The position numbers and the translations under genes are program-made. From Blastochloris tepida (GTDB lineage Bacteria; Pseudomonadota; Alphaproteobacteria; Rhizobiales; Xanthobacteraceae), in contig NZ_AP018907.1 in NCBI RefSeq assembly GCF_003966715.1, forward strand, positions 2,406,001 to 2,470,000: a stretch of 64,000 bases of DNA. The letters run 5' to 3'. The notes beneath the pieces are model-generated. The model was given only the letters and a program-made list of their open reading frames with translations, searched no databases and was not told where the DNA came from. Shown one piece after another: positions 1 to 13,999 of this stretch; positions within the stretch are counted from its first letter, which is position 1, and the number at the start of each line of letters is the position of its first letter.

Positions 1-344
1 CGACGGCTGCCTGCCGCTACGACCTCTCGGCTGGCCCGCTGAAGCTGCGCGTGCCGGTGACGGCCGACTACACCTCGGTGTCGTTCTATACCCGCCACGG
101 ACAGACGTTCTACGGCATCAGCGACCGCGCCGCCGGGCGCAAGATGATCGACGTCGACCTGATGACGCCGCAGCAGCGGACGCTGCTGCCCTCTGACGAG
201 GAGATCACCGCCGCCGACCGGCTGATCGTCGAATCGCCGTCGAAGACCGGCATTGCCATCATCCGCGCTTTGGTGCGCGAGGCCGGCGCGCGCCCGGAGA
301 TCGAGACGCTGCTCGTCCGCGCCACCTGCGGCCCGGCGAGCTGA
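1..344 (+). CDS. C-terminal part of a DUF1254-type envelope protein (5' end outside window)
   Basis: The frame is open from base 3 to the stop at 342-344, so the gene begins before the window and 113 codons remain. The fragment starts around CRYDLSAGPLKL and contains YTSVSFYTRHGQTFYGISDRAAG and DLMTPQQRTLLP (given in part). This resembles the C-terminal end of the short DUF1254 proteins that in Hyphomicrobiales usually follow a DUF1214 gene; that partner would lie outside the window. No biochemical role is established for the short form. The gene is convergent with the MFS transporter, with only 7 bases between the two stop codons. The family call is from memory of similar rhizobial proteins. 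Confidence 0.65.
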   Translation, partial: TAACRYDLSAGPLKLRVPVTADYTSVSFYTRHGQTFYGISDRAAGRKMIDVDLMTPQQRTLLPSDEEITAADRLIVESPSKTGIAIIRALVREAGARPEIETLLVRATCGPAS

Positions 345-351
345 CATTGCC

Positions 352-1626
352 CTAAACCTCTTCGTGGCGCGGGTCGCGGGCCCGGACATAGACGACCATC
401 AGCGCCAGCATCGCCAGCCCCTGCAGGGCGAACACCATGTGATAGGCGGCGGCCGGATAGGCGCCATTGGCGGTGGGATAGAGATCCACCACCACGCCGG
501 CCACCGCCTGCCAGACGAACACCCCGCCCATATTGGCGAGATTGAGCAATGTGATGCCGCGCCCGACGAGATGCGGCGGGAACAGCGACTTGCCGTGCGC
601 CATCATCACCGGCGTGAACGCCGCCATCAGCCCGAAGGCGGCAAACCACACCGGCAGCCAGCCCTGCGGCAGCGGGCCGGCGAGCGGCAGAACCAGGAGC
701 AGGAGGGCGGAGCCGATCGCCCCGATCATGGTCGGCCAGCGGTAGCTGTCGAGCAGCCGGTCGGAAATGCCCCAAAGGAAGGAGCCGCAGATCTGCGCCA
801 CCGCCATCAGCAGCAGCATGTCGCCGCGCTGGGCAAGTTCGAAGCCATAGACGTCGGTGAGATAGGGCCCGCCCCACAGGCCCTGGATGCTGGCATACAT
901 CGCATAGGCGCAGGTGTGCAGCAGGAACAGCCGCCAGACATCTCGGATGCGGATGACGTGCACCACGCCGCGAATGCTGTCGGCGAGCGAATCCTTGTTG
1001 TGCGGCGCGACCTTGCCGGGAGGATTGTCGCGCACCACCACGGCCGCCACCACGGCGCTGACCACGGTGATGGCCGCCACCACCAGGAACGGCGTCCGCC
1101 AGCCGAACGCCTCGGCGGCGCGGGCCAGCGGCGCGGTGGCCAGCAGCGCCCCCAGGCTTCCCACCGCCATCTGGATGCCGAGCAGGGTGGAGAAGCGATC
1201 GGGCGGGAACCACCGCGCATAGACGGCGAGCGGCGCCATCAGCAAAGCAGCGCAGCCCAGGCCCATCAGCACCCGCGCTCCCAGCAGCCCGGCGAAACTG
1301 CCGGCCAGCGCGAACAGCAGGGAGCCGGCGATCGCCAGCGACACCGAGCCGAGCAGGCAGGCGCGCGGGCCGAACCGGTCGAGAGCGATGCCGAGCGGCA
1401 ATTGGGCGGCCGCGAACATCAGGAAGAACAGGCTCGACAGCAGCCCGATCTCGGCGGCGTTCAAGCTCAGCTCGCGCGCCAGATTGGGGGCGATCACCCC
1501 GATCGAGCCACGCAGGAACTGGCTGATCACATAGATGCCGGCGCAGGTCGCGACGAGCACCACCACGGTGACGACCGGCAGGCGGGCCCCTCGGTTCTCG
1601 GCCCCGGATGCCTCACCTTCCGTCAA
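352..1626 (-). CDS. Major facilitator superfamily transporter
   Basis: A 424-residue inner-membrane protein with about twelve hydrophobic segments in two halves, typical MFS length. Visible MFS features are the loop 2-3 type motif around GIALDRFGPRACLLG (residues ~77-91) and a second-half counterpart around GISDRLLDSYRW. A long cytoplasmic linker around residues 205-225 (DNPPGKVAPHNKDSL) separates the halves. The substrate cannot be told from sequence. The start is a TTG at 1626-1624, preceded by GGAGG six bases upstream, which decides it over later ATGs. The gene is transcribed alone, towards the DUF1254 gene, and its 5' side faces the hisN-type gene with about 230 bases between them. Confidence 0.9.
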   Translation of the reverse strand: MTEGEASGAENRGARLPVVTVVVLVATCAGIYVISQFLRGSIGVIAPNLARELSLNAAEIGLLSSLFFLMFAAAQLPLGIALDRFGPRACLLGSVSLAIAGSLLFALAGSFAGLLGARVLMGLGCAALLMAPLAVYARWFPPDRFSTLLGIQMAVGSLGALLATAPLARAAEAFGWRTPFLVVAAITVVSAVVAAVVVRDNPPGKVAPHNKDSLADSIRGVVHVIRIRDVWRLFLLHTCAYAMYASIQGLWGGPYLTDVYGFELAQRGDMLLLMAVAQICGSFLWGISDRLLDSYRWPTMIGAIGSALLLLVLPLAGPLPQGWLPVWFAAFGLMAAFTPVMMAHGKSLFPPHLVGRGITLLNLANMGGVFVWQAVAGVVVDLYPTANGAYPAAAYHMVFALQGLAMLALMVVYVRARDPRHEEV

Positions 1627-1858
1627 AGAACGCCTCCGGACTGGCCATGCTTCCTCTTTCGCGGGACAACCTGCTTAGCCCAGATGCGAATGCTTATCCA
1701 AGTTCGCCTTCCTGGTGAGACCCAGGCGAAGGTGCCGCAGCCGGGCCCGCGCATTGGCTGGACCACAACAATGGCGCCAACCTCCCCCGGCCGCCATTGC
1801 AGCGGGCGGCGAGGCTTTCTATAGGTCGCCACCAGCTTGCCACCGAGGATGACCCTTC

Positions 1859-2641
1859 ATGCGCGCCGTCGATTTCGCTGCCTTCGTGGACGAACTCGCC
1901 ACCGTCTCGGCTGCGGCCATCCTGCCGTTCTTCCGCACCGCCATCGGCGTCGACGACAAGCGCAAGCGCGGGCAGTTCGATCCGGTCACCGACGCCGACC
2001 GCGCGGGCGAGGTGGCGATGCGCAGCCTGATCAGCCGCACCTTCCCCGAGCACGGCATCCTCGGCGAGGAGTTCGGCCGCGAGCGCGCCGACGCCACCTG
2101 GGTCTGGACGCTCGACCCCATCGACGGCACCAAGTCGTTCATCGCCGGCATCCCGGCCTGGGGCACGCTGATCGGGCTGATGCGCGAGGGCACGCCGGTC
2201 TACGGCATGATGCACCAGCCCTTCATCGGCGAGCGCTTCACCGGCGACGGCGCCGCCGCCAGATACCGCGGCCCGGCCGGTCCGCGCGATCTGGTGGTGC
2301 GGCCCTGCCCGGCGCTGTCGGACGCGGTGCTGTTCACCACCAGCCCGCTGCTGTTCGCCGAGCCGGACCTGGAGGCGTTCCGCCGCGTCGAGCGCGAGGC
2401 GAAGCTGTCGCGCTATGGCGGCGACTGCTACGCCTACTGCATGGTGGCGGCCGGGTTGATCGACCTCGTGATCGAGACCGGTCTCGACGACCATGACATC
2501 GTGCCGCTGATCCCGATCATCGAGGGCGCGGGCGGCATCGTCACCAATTGGGAGGGCGGCTCCGCCGCCAAGGGCGGCCGGGTGGTCGCCGCGGGCGACC
2601 GCAAGCTGCACGAGGCGGCGCTGAAACTGCTGAACGGGTGA
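1859..2641 (+). CDS. hisN: Histidinol-phosphatase / inositol-monophosphatase family enzyme (HisN type)
   Basis: A 260-residue Mg2+-dependent phosphatase of the inositol monophosphatase fold. The metal-binding motifs are present: GEE at 69-71, DPIDGT at 86-91, and a downstream Asp in DDHDIVPL (D213). The WVWTLDPIDGTKSF context and the GDCYAY segment (188-193) fit the HisN subgroup that dephosphorylates histidinol phosphate in actinobacteria and many alphaproteobacteria. This suggests the penultimate steps of histidine synthesis, although inositol or other sugar phosphates cannot be excluded. No other his genes are adjacent. The ATG at 1859 lies five bases after a weak purine-rich stretch (GAGGATGACC). 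The length matches the family. Confidence 0.85.
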   Translation: MRAVDFAAFVDELATVSAAAILPFFRTAIGVDDKRKRGQFDPVTDADRAGEVAMRSLISRTFPEHGILGEEFGRERADATWVWTLDPIDGTKSFIAGIPAWGTLIGLMREGTPVYGMMHQPFIGERFTGDGAAARYRGPAGPRDLVVRPCPALSDAVLFTTSPLLFAEPDLEAFRRVEREAKLSRYGGDCYAYCMVAAGLIDLVIETGLDDHDIVPLIPIIEGAGGIVTNWEGGSAAKGGRVVAAGDRKLHEAALKLLNG

Positions 2642-2672
2642 GCCTATCTCGGGCCGAAGACGCGACCGTCCG

Positions 2673-3614
2673 TCACGCCCGCGAGCCGGGCACGAAGGCG
2701 TCGAACGCCGCCCAGAACTGCTCGCGAACCGTGTCGCGCTCCTGCAGGATCTCGTGGCGCGCGCCGGGGATCACCAGCCCCGCCCCGCCCAGCAGCCTGA
2801 GGGCGAACCGGTCGGCCTCGGGCGTCGCGACGATCTGGTCGTTGCCGGCGGAAACCAGCAGCAGCGGGTGGCGCAGCGACGAGGGATAGGCCGGGTCGGC
2901 GAACTCCTCGGTCACCCGGAAGGCGGCATCGACCCAGGCGATGGTCGGCGACCCCAGCCCCAATCGCGGATATGTCCGGGCGATCTCGGCGTTGCGGGCG
3001 TAGCGCGCGGCATCGGAGGTGAGCCGGTTGACCTCGAACGGCCGGCTCAGCATGTCGGTGGGCTTGCCGCCCGGCACATAGAGCCCGCCGAGCCCGGCCG
3101 AACGGAAGAACTGCGCGGCGCCCCGCGCCAGTCGTCCGCGCTTCAGCCGGATCTGGATCATCGGCGAGACGGCGACCGTGCGCTCGAACCAGCGCCGGCC
3201 GCGCTTGGCGGCGCGAATCAGGATGGTGCCGCCCATCGAGTGGGCCAGCGCGAAAAAGGGCGGCGGGCAGTCCGGATAGACCACTTCGCGGACGAACGTC
3301 TCGATGTCGAGTTCGTAATCGTCGAACGAGCGCACGAAGCCCTTGCGCGGGTTCTTCAGCAGCCGGTCGGAGCCGCCCTGCCCGCGCCAATCCAGCATCG
3401 CCACCGCGAACCCGCGCTGGCGCAGATTCTCGACCGTCTCGAAATACTTCTCGATCTGCTCGGCGCGGCCGGTGAACAGGCACACCGTGCCGCGGCGCGG
3501 CGTGACGATCGGCGCGAAGCGCGCGAACCGCAAGCCGACGCCGTCACGCGTCTGGATGCGGCCGCAGACGGCCTCGCTCGGGACGGGATTGGTGGGCGTG
3601 GGGAAGAGTTCCAT
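2673..3614 (-). CDS. Alpha/beta hydrolase, lysophospholipase (PldB-like)
   Basis: A 313-residue alpha/beta hydrolase of the serine-aminopeptidase S33 / Hydrolase_4 group, whose members include monoacylglycerol lipases and lysophospholipase L2. The nucleophile elbow reads AHSMGG with Ser126. Asp259 (in SAGNDQIV) and His287 (in PGARHEIL) complete the likely triad. The FTGRAEQIEKYFE segment (48-60) and DWRGQGGSDR (75-84) are characteristic of this group. There is no signal peptide, so a cytoplasmic or peripheral membrane role in lipid turnover is likely. It is convergent with the hisN-type gene (31 bases apart) and divergent from hsp20. Confidence 0.85.
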   Translation of the reverse strand: MELFPTPTNPVPSEAVCGRIQTRDGVGLRFARFAPIVTPRRGTVCLFTGRAEQIEKYFETVENLRQRGFAVAMLDWRGQGGSDRLLKNPRKGFVRSFDDYELDIETFVREVVYPDCPPPFFALAHSMGGTILIRAAKRGRRWFERTVAVSPMIQIRLKRGRLARGAAQFFRSAGLGGLYVPGGKPTDMLSRPFEVNRLTSDAARYARNAEIARTYPRLGLGSPTIAWVDAAFRVTEEFADPAYPSSLRHPLLLVSAGNDQIVATPEADRFALRLLGGAGLVIPGARHEILQERDTVREQFWAAFDAFVPGSRA

Positions 3615-3703
3615 CGGCGGCCTGTTCCGGCGCGGCCGGATCGACTCCAGAACGTTACGGCTGTCCCGCGGACTTCTTGCGATCCTCGGACCGCCGCTCG
3701 CTG

Positions 3704-3751
3704 AAAACCCTTGTTCGGGAACGGGATTTTCGGTGAACGGACTGCGGGAGT
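3704..3751. repeat. Partial copy of the three-hairpin intergenic repeat (middle hairpin only)
   Basis: The segment has GAAAACCC and GGGATTTTC as near-complementary arms around a loop containing TTGTTCGGGAAC. This matches the central hairpin of the full copies at 4464-4586 and 27160-27281, without their outer arms. Confidence 0.6.
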
Positions 3752-3879
3752 CCGGCCTGAGCGGCCGAATTTCGTCTTACACCAATCGGCGGGACAGCCG
3801 CAACGACGGGCCGCATTCATCAGGCCCGATCCGCGCGTGCCGCCCCTCTTGCGCGCCCTGAGGACGCTTCCCATCTCCA

Positions 3880-3969
3880 GGACGCACAGGCCCCGCGGGC
3901 TGTGCGAATCGGGACCGGCTCAGGAGAGCGGTCCATCACACATGTCGCTCGATTTGAAGAGGATATGCC
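3880..3969 (+). promoter_or_regulatory. Candidate ROSE-type RNA thermosensor in the hsp20 leader
   Basis: Three successive stem-loops can be drawn before the hsp20 ATG: GCACAG/CTGTGC (3884-3889 with 3900-3905), GGACCG/CGGTCC (3912-3917 with 3929-3934), and a last one in which TCGCTC (3945-3950) faces GAGGA (3959-3963), the Shine-Dalgarno. ROSE elements of rhizobial small heat-shock genes end in a hairpin where a UYGCU motif pairs imperfectly with the Shine-Dalgarno, including a G-G mismatch. UCGCU fits UYGCU exactly, and the G-G apposition falls out of the pairing. This is inference from motif and layout; no folding energy was calculated. Confidence 0.6.
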
Positions 3970-4440
3970 ATGCGTACGTTCGATCTCGCCCCGCTCTATC
4001 GCTCCACCATCGGCTTCGACCGCCTGTTCTCGCTGCTCGACCAGAGCGCGGGCGCCGAGTCGACGCCGTCCTACCCGCCCTACAACATCGAGCGGACCGG
4101 CGAGAATGCCTACCGCATCTCGATTGCCGTCGCCGGCTTCACCGGCGAGGATCTGTCGATCGAGGCCCGCGAGCAGAGCTTGACCGTCCGCGGCGACAAG
4201 CGCCCCGACCAGGCCAAGCCCGAATTCCTCTATCAGGGCATCGCCGCGCGGGCGTTCGAGCGGCGCTTTCAGCTCGCCGACCATGTCGTGGTCCAGGGCG
4301 CCCGGCTTGAGCACGGCCTGCTCCACATCGACCTCGTGCGTCAGATTCCCGAGGCGATGAAGCCGCGCACCATCCCGATCAGCACCACCGGCGACACGCC
4401 GAAGACCATCGACGCCGCCCCCGAGAAGGTGGCTGCCTGA
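3970..4440 (+). CDS. Small heat-shock protein, Hsp20 / IbpA class A
   Basis: A 156-residue ATP-independent holdase that binds unfolding proteins in the cytoplasm and passes them to DnaK/ClpB. The N-terminus MRTFDLAPLYRSTIGFDRLF is the usual IbpA/HspA-type start. The alpha-crystallin domain spans about residues 38-135, with ENAYRISIAVAGF and the FERRFQLADHV strand. A short C-terminal tail carries IPI-type residues (TIPISTT, 135-141) that dock the domain in oligomers. The ATG at 3970 follows AGAGGA by six bases. Monocistronic: its own terminator follows at 4597. Expression is probably heat-induced through the leader structure described separately. Confidence 0.93.
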   Translation: MRTFDLAPLYRSTIGFDRLFSLLDQSAGAESTPSYPPYNIERTGENAYRISIAVAGFTGEDLSIEAREQSLTVRGDKRPDQAKPEFLYQGIAARAFERRFQLADHVVVQGARLEHGLLHIDLVRQIPEAMKPRTIPISTTGDTPKTIDAAPEKVAA

Positions 4441-4463
4441 TCCACAGCTTCCTTGTCTGTCTG

Positions 4464-4586
4464 ATACGGTTTCCGGCTGATCAAGCCGGAGAACCGTATT
4501 CAGATCGCCGAAAATCCCGTTATCGAACAAGGGTTTTTCGGCGAGACCGTTTCCGGTATCCCGAAGGGATCAACCGGAAACCGTAT
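4464..4586. repeat. Three-hairpin intergenic repeat, full copy A
   Basis: A 123-bp element bounded by a perfect 13-bp inverted repeat (ATACGGTTTCCGG / CCGGAAACCGTAT). It is built of three stem-loops: ACGGTT..AACCGT with inner CCGGCT/AGCCGG; CGCCGAAAA..TTTTCGGCG; and GTTTCCGG..CCGGAAAC. A second copy at 27160-27281 matches almost base for base on the opposite strand. It lies between the hsp20 stop and its terminator. Confidence 0.85.
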
Positions 4587-4596
4587 GAGACGTCCG

Positions 4597-4624
4597 GCGC
4601 CCGGGGAAACCCGGGCGCTTTTTC
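4597..4624 (+). terminator. Rho-independent terminator of hsp20
   Basis: A perfect 9-bp GC stem (GCGCCCGGG / CCCGGGCGC) with a GAAA loop is followed by TTTTT. It lies about 160 bases after the hsp20 stop, beyond the three-hairpin repeat. Confidence 0.85.
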
Positions 4625-4693
4625 GTTCCGTCAGCACTCTGCCGAGACGGCAGGGCTCCCTTTGACTCGCGGGGCCTGCCCCCGCGAGGAGGG

Positions 4694-5764
4694 TCACTCC
4701 AGTCCCTGGACCGGCGGGAAGGTGATGGCCGGGGCGGGCTTCTTCGCAGGGGCCGGCGGCGGGGTCGGCGCCGCCTCGGGCTTGGCCGACCGCCGCTGCG
4801 CCCAGATCGGACGGTCGGAGTCGGTGCCCGGCACCGCCGGCTTGGCCTTCTCGGCCGGCTTGCCGTCCGCAGGCTTGGCGTCCGCGGGCTTGGCGTCCAC
4901 CGGCTTTGTCTCTGTCGGCTTGGCTCTGGCGGCCGGCTTGGTGTCGGCCGGCTTCGTATCCGCTGGTTTGGCTGCCGATGCGGGCGGCTTCGCCGACGGC
5001 GGTTTGGCCGCCTCAGGCTTTGCCGCCTCAGGCTTGGCTGCGTCAGGTTTGGCCGCGTCGGGTTTGGCGTTCGCCGGTGCCGAGGCCGTGCTGCCCGCGG
5101 CCGGCTTGTCCGCCTTCGCGGGCGGCGGCATGGCCGGGCCCGAGGCGGGCGGCATCGACGGGGTCGGCGACGCCGAGCGCGGCAGCGGCGGCAGGCTCGG
5201 CGCGGACGCGGCCGGCTCCTGCGGCGGCGTCACCGAGCTTGGAGGCGACGCGACCGGCGGCGGCGGCACCGGCGGGGACGCAACCGGAGACTTGGCGGCG
5301 GGCAGCGGGCTGGGCTCGGCTTCCCGCGCAGGCGGTGCGACCGGTGGCCGCGACGCCTGCCGCGGCCGGGACCGTGTTGTCGGCGGCGGCTCGTCGCGCC
5401 GCGGGTCAATGATCGTGCCCAGCGCCTCGCGTTCGACGATCCGGCCGGTGGCCGAATCCACCACCAGTTCGACTCGCCAGCCGCGACGGTCGGTGGCGCG
5501 CACGCGGTAGACCGGCCCGGTCAGGCGCGGACGGCCCACCTGCGTGAAGCCCTTCGAGCGCACGATGGTCTCGATCTCCCACGGCGGCAGCTCGTCGCGG
5601 AAACGCCCGAACGGCACCGCGGCCGGCGGCACCGGCCGGTAACGCGGCTCCGGCGGCCACGGCCGGCCGTAATAATAATAATTCTGCGCGGAAGCCTGGA
5701 CCGCACCACCAAGCAACAGCATGGCCGTCGCGACGATCCGCACCGGGCCGAGTGACACAGTCAT
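4694..5764 (-). CDS. Secreted Pro/Ala/Lys-rich protein with an N-terminal PepSY-like domain
   Basis: A 356-residue protein of unknown function. A signal peptide ends near QASAQN (residues ~22-27), so it is exported to the periplasm. Residues ~58-115 (from DELPPWEIETIVRSKGF to ATGRIVEREAL) look like a small PepSY-like alpha/beta domain. The rest is low complexity: a proline-rich segment (120-215), then many AKP(A/D) and TKPADA-type repeats (~232-315), likely a flexible, lysine-rich spacer that could contact peptidoglycan or the outer membrane. The C-terminus IWAQRRSAKPE..PVQGLE is compact. Proteins of this plan are common in Bradyrhizobium relatives but uncharacterised. No neighbour suggests a role. 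Confidence 0.8.
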   Translation of the reverse strand: MTVSLGPVRIVATAMLLLGGAVQASAQNYYYYGRPWPPEPRYRPVPPAAVPFGRFRDELPPWEIETIVRSKGFTQVGRPRLTGPVYRVRATDRRGWRVELVVDSATGRIVEREALGTIIDPRRDEPPPTTRSRPRQASRPPVAPPAREAEPSPLPAAKSPVASPPVPPPPVASPPSSVTPPQEPAASAPSLPPLPRSASPTPSMPPASGPAMPPPAKADKPAAGSTASAPANAKPDAAKPDAAKPEAAKPEAAKPPSAKPPASAAKPADTKPADTKPAARAKPTETKPVDAKPADAKPADGKPAEKAKPAVPGTDSDRPIWAQRRSAKPEAAPTPPPAPAKKPAPAITFPPVQGLE

Positions 5765-6259
5765 TGACCTTACGCCTCCGACTTCTCGTCTCTAGGACGC
5801 CGCATTCCGCCGTCCCCGGCCATGTCAGCCACCGGAATGCGGCAGGCATAGGACGAATCTCGGGCATCGTACGTATCCGGCAAGACCCCCGGTCCGGCAA
5901 ACCCGCGCCTTGCGCAATGCGCCATGCAATGGCATTGCGTCAGGGGAATGCCGGCCGTACGTTCATTGCGTGCCCGCGGCGTTCTGCGAAACGGAGGGGC
6001 CGTCTCCCGTGCCGGGATGCCTGCCCGTGCTCTTGTGTCGGGCGAAGGCTTCTGGCATGTTCGCCCGCCGATATAGGACAGCCCTGCTGTCCCATCACGA
6101 CCGCCCCCAACGTGGCAACGCGGGCGGCATCGGTGAACCGGCTTTCCGCCGAAGATGATCGGGCGGCCGCCGGCTTGCCGCGGTCACCGAAAACCGAACG
6201 GCGCCTCGCTCTCGGGCGAGGCAGAATGCGTCGGCTGACGACGCGAGCGAGGATGAACC
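5765..6259. other. 495-bp divergent intergenic region before gltB
   Basis: No supported gene. The short open frames here lack ribosome binding sites and recognisable sequence. It must hold the promoters of the secreted protein gene (leftward) and of gltB (rightward). The only site I can support is GAGGA at 6249-6253, six bases before the gltB ATG. I see no riboswitch or operator. Confidence 0.5.
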
Positions 6260-10993
<4,734 letters not shown>

Positions 10994-10997
10994 CGAG

Positions 10998-12425
<1,428 letters not shown>

Positions 12426-12465
12426 GGCAGCCGGCGGCGCGTCAGACGGCTTCCGGCTGCCCCCT

Positions 12466-12518
12466 TCGGGACACCGGAAGCGGTCTCGGCGGAAACCGCT
12501 GATTGGAACTGGATTTTC
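12466..12518. repeat. Degenerate copy of the three-hairpin repeat
   Basis: GCTTCCGG..CCGGAAGC with an inner CCCTTCGGG loop, followed by a decayed middle hairpin (CGGCGGAAACC..GGATTTTCCGG). The order corresponds to two of the three hairpins of copy A in reverse orientation. Confidence 0.6.
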
Positions 12519-12531
12519 CGGCAACAGGACG

Positions 12532-12562
12532 ACGAAAGCCGGCCCCACGGGCCGGCTTTCGT
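12532..12562. terminator. Bidirectional terminator between gltD and the DUF459 gene
   Basis: A perfect 13-bp stem (ACGAAAGCCGGCC / GGCCGGCTTTCGT) with a five-base loop sits between convergent genes. The T-rich arm on each strand allows it to end both transcripts. Confidence 0.8.
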
Positions 12563-12563
12563 A

Positions 12564-13883
12564 TTACGGCGTCGCCTTGCCCGGCTCGGCCGGCGTTGCG
12601 GCGGCGGGCGTCGCGGTGGTTGGTGTCGCGGCAGCAGGTGTCGCGGTGGCGCCCGGCCAGACGAAGTCGTCGGCGCGCCCGGCTACCGGCGGCGGGGTTT
12701 CGCCGCGCACCAGCACCTGCGTCACGATCGGATCACTGCTCTGCATCGAGCGGGCCGGCGTCGCCCCGGCCAGCGGACCGGACGGGCCGGTGGCACCGAC
12801 CAGCGGCACCACCGGCCCGGCGACCGGGCGGGCCAGCGGCTGCGGCTGCGGCACCTGCGGCGTGACGGCGGTTGCCGGTACGTCGGGTGAGGGCGCGGCA
12901 GGCGGCGGCGTCTGCTCGTTGGTCTCGGCCGGCGCGCGGGGAATGCGCTGGTCCAGCAGCAGGCGGATGTCGCGCTCGACGAAATGGGCGAGCTTGCGGC
13001 CGCCGGCTCGGGTGAAATGGATGCCGTCCGAGTTGCGCAGGCGGCGCTTCTGGCCGTCGAGCGCCGGCCCCGAAGTGACGAACTGCCCCTGCTCGTCGAC
13101 AAAGCCGTCCCACACATCGACAAACGGCACGCCGGCACGCGCCGCGCGCTCGCGAATGATCTCGTTGTAGAACTGCATGTCCTGCGACAGCCGCCCGCTC
13201 TTCATCGCCGGCAGGCCGACCCAGAACAGCGGGATGTTCTTCGCCTTGAACAGTGCCATCAGGTCATCGACGCGGCGAGTATAGGCCTGAACCCAGCGCT
13301 CGGAACGCGGCTCGAAGGTGGCGCCGGTCTCGTCCTGCGCCGCCTGACGTTCGTTGATACCGATCACCACCACGCCGACGGTGACCTTGTCGGAGGCCAG
13401 CATCTCCTGGGCAGCCGCGATCCAGTCGGCCGGATCCTTGCGGATCAGGCTGGTGTCCGGCCGCGCCTTGTTGAGAACGGCGACCTCGGGAAGGTCCTGG
13501 ACGAACGAGTCGGCGAGCCCCTTGGCCAGCGGCTCGGCCAGCGAGTCGCCGAACACGGCGATGTATTCGAGGGCCGGGCTGGTTCGGGCCTCGTCCGCTT
13601 CCGTGGCCGACGCATAGGCGGTGCCCTGCGGCTCGGTGCTGGGCGGCTCGAGCGGCTTGGACTGCCGGGCCGGCGCATCGAGGTTCGTCGGCGGCGACCA
13701 GCGCATGCGCGGCACGTAGCTCCGCTCGGTGCGGAACGGGTCCCGAAGGGTGAAGTAGCGGTCGTCGCGCTCCTGGGCGGCGAGCGGCGTTGCCGCCAGA
13801 ACCAGGGCGGTCAGGCCCCAGGCGGTCAAACCACAGGCGACCAAGCCCCAAGCGACCAAGACGGCGATGCGGCCTCGCACCAT
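12564..13883 (-). CDS. DUF459 SGNH/GDSL-fold exported hydrolase
   Basis: A 439-residue periplasmic protein with an N-terminal signal/anchor segment (~5-37). The SGNH core spans ~105-315: block I is FGDSLA with the nucleophile Ser114, GIN (175-177) sits where the oxyanion Gly/Asn motif is expected, and DGIHFT provides Asp286 and His289. DUF459 proteins accompany cell-envelope genes in alphaproteobacteria and are thought to be esterases acting on glycan O-acetyl groups; the substrate is unknown. The C-terminal ~120 residues are Pro/Ala/Thr-rich ([13 protein letters not shown]). The ATG at 13883 is preceded by GGGAGG at five bases, so I prefer it to an in-frame start 18 codons upstream. The downstream neighbour in the same direction is a lytic transglycosylase. 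Confidence 0.85.
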   Translation of the reverse strand: MVRGRIAVLVAWGLVACGLTAWGLTALVLAATPLAAQERDDRYFTLRDPFRTERSYVPRMRWSPPTNLDAPARQSKPLEPPSTEPQGTAYASATEADEARTSPALEYIAVFGDSLAEPLAKGLADSFVQDLPEVAVLNKARPDTSLIRKDPADWIAAAQEMLASDKVTVGVVVIGINERQAAQDETGATFEPRSERWVQAYTRRVDDLMALFKAKNIPLFWVGLPAMKSGRLSQDMQFYNEIIRERAARAGVPFVDVWDGFVDEQGQFVTSGPALDGQKRRLRNSDGIHFTRAGGRKLAHFVERDIRLLLDQRIPRAPAETNEQTPPPAAPSPDVPATAVTPQVPQPQPLARPVAGPVVPLVGATGPSGPLAGATPARSMQSSDPIVTQVLVRGETPPPVAGRADDFVWPGATATPAAATPTTATPAAATPAEPGKATP

Positions 13884-13999
13884 GACGACCTCCCGAACGG
13901 CCTGACGGCGGGCGGCCCCACGGACCGCGCGCCACATCAGTCGTGTCGGTTCTTGCCGACCATTTCAAGGCCGTCGTTCAAGACCGCGTGCCGCCGGCC

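Larger units (their letters stand above)
3615..3969. other. 355-bp intergenic region, hydrolase / hsp20
   Basis: No credible gene is present. It holds a partial copy of the three-hairpin repeat (3704-3751) and, next to hsp20, the candidate thermosensor leader. The two flanking genes diverge, so both promoters should lie here. I could not identify clear -35/-10 boxes. Confidence 0.6.

Noticed and set aside
1623..1832. A 69-codon frame upstream of the MFS gene
   Set aside because: It has no homology, no ribosome binding site, and consists of promoter-region DNA between two divergent genes.
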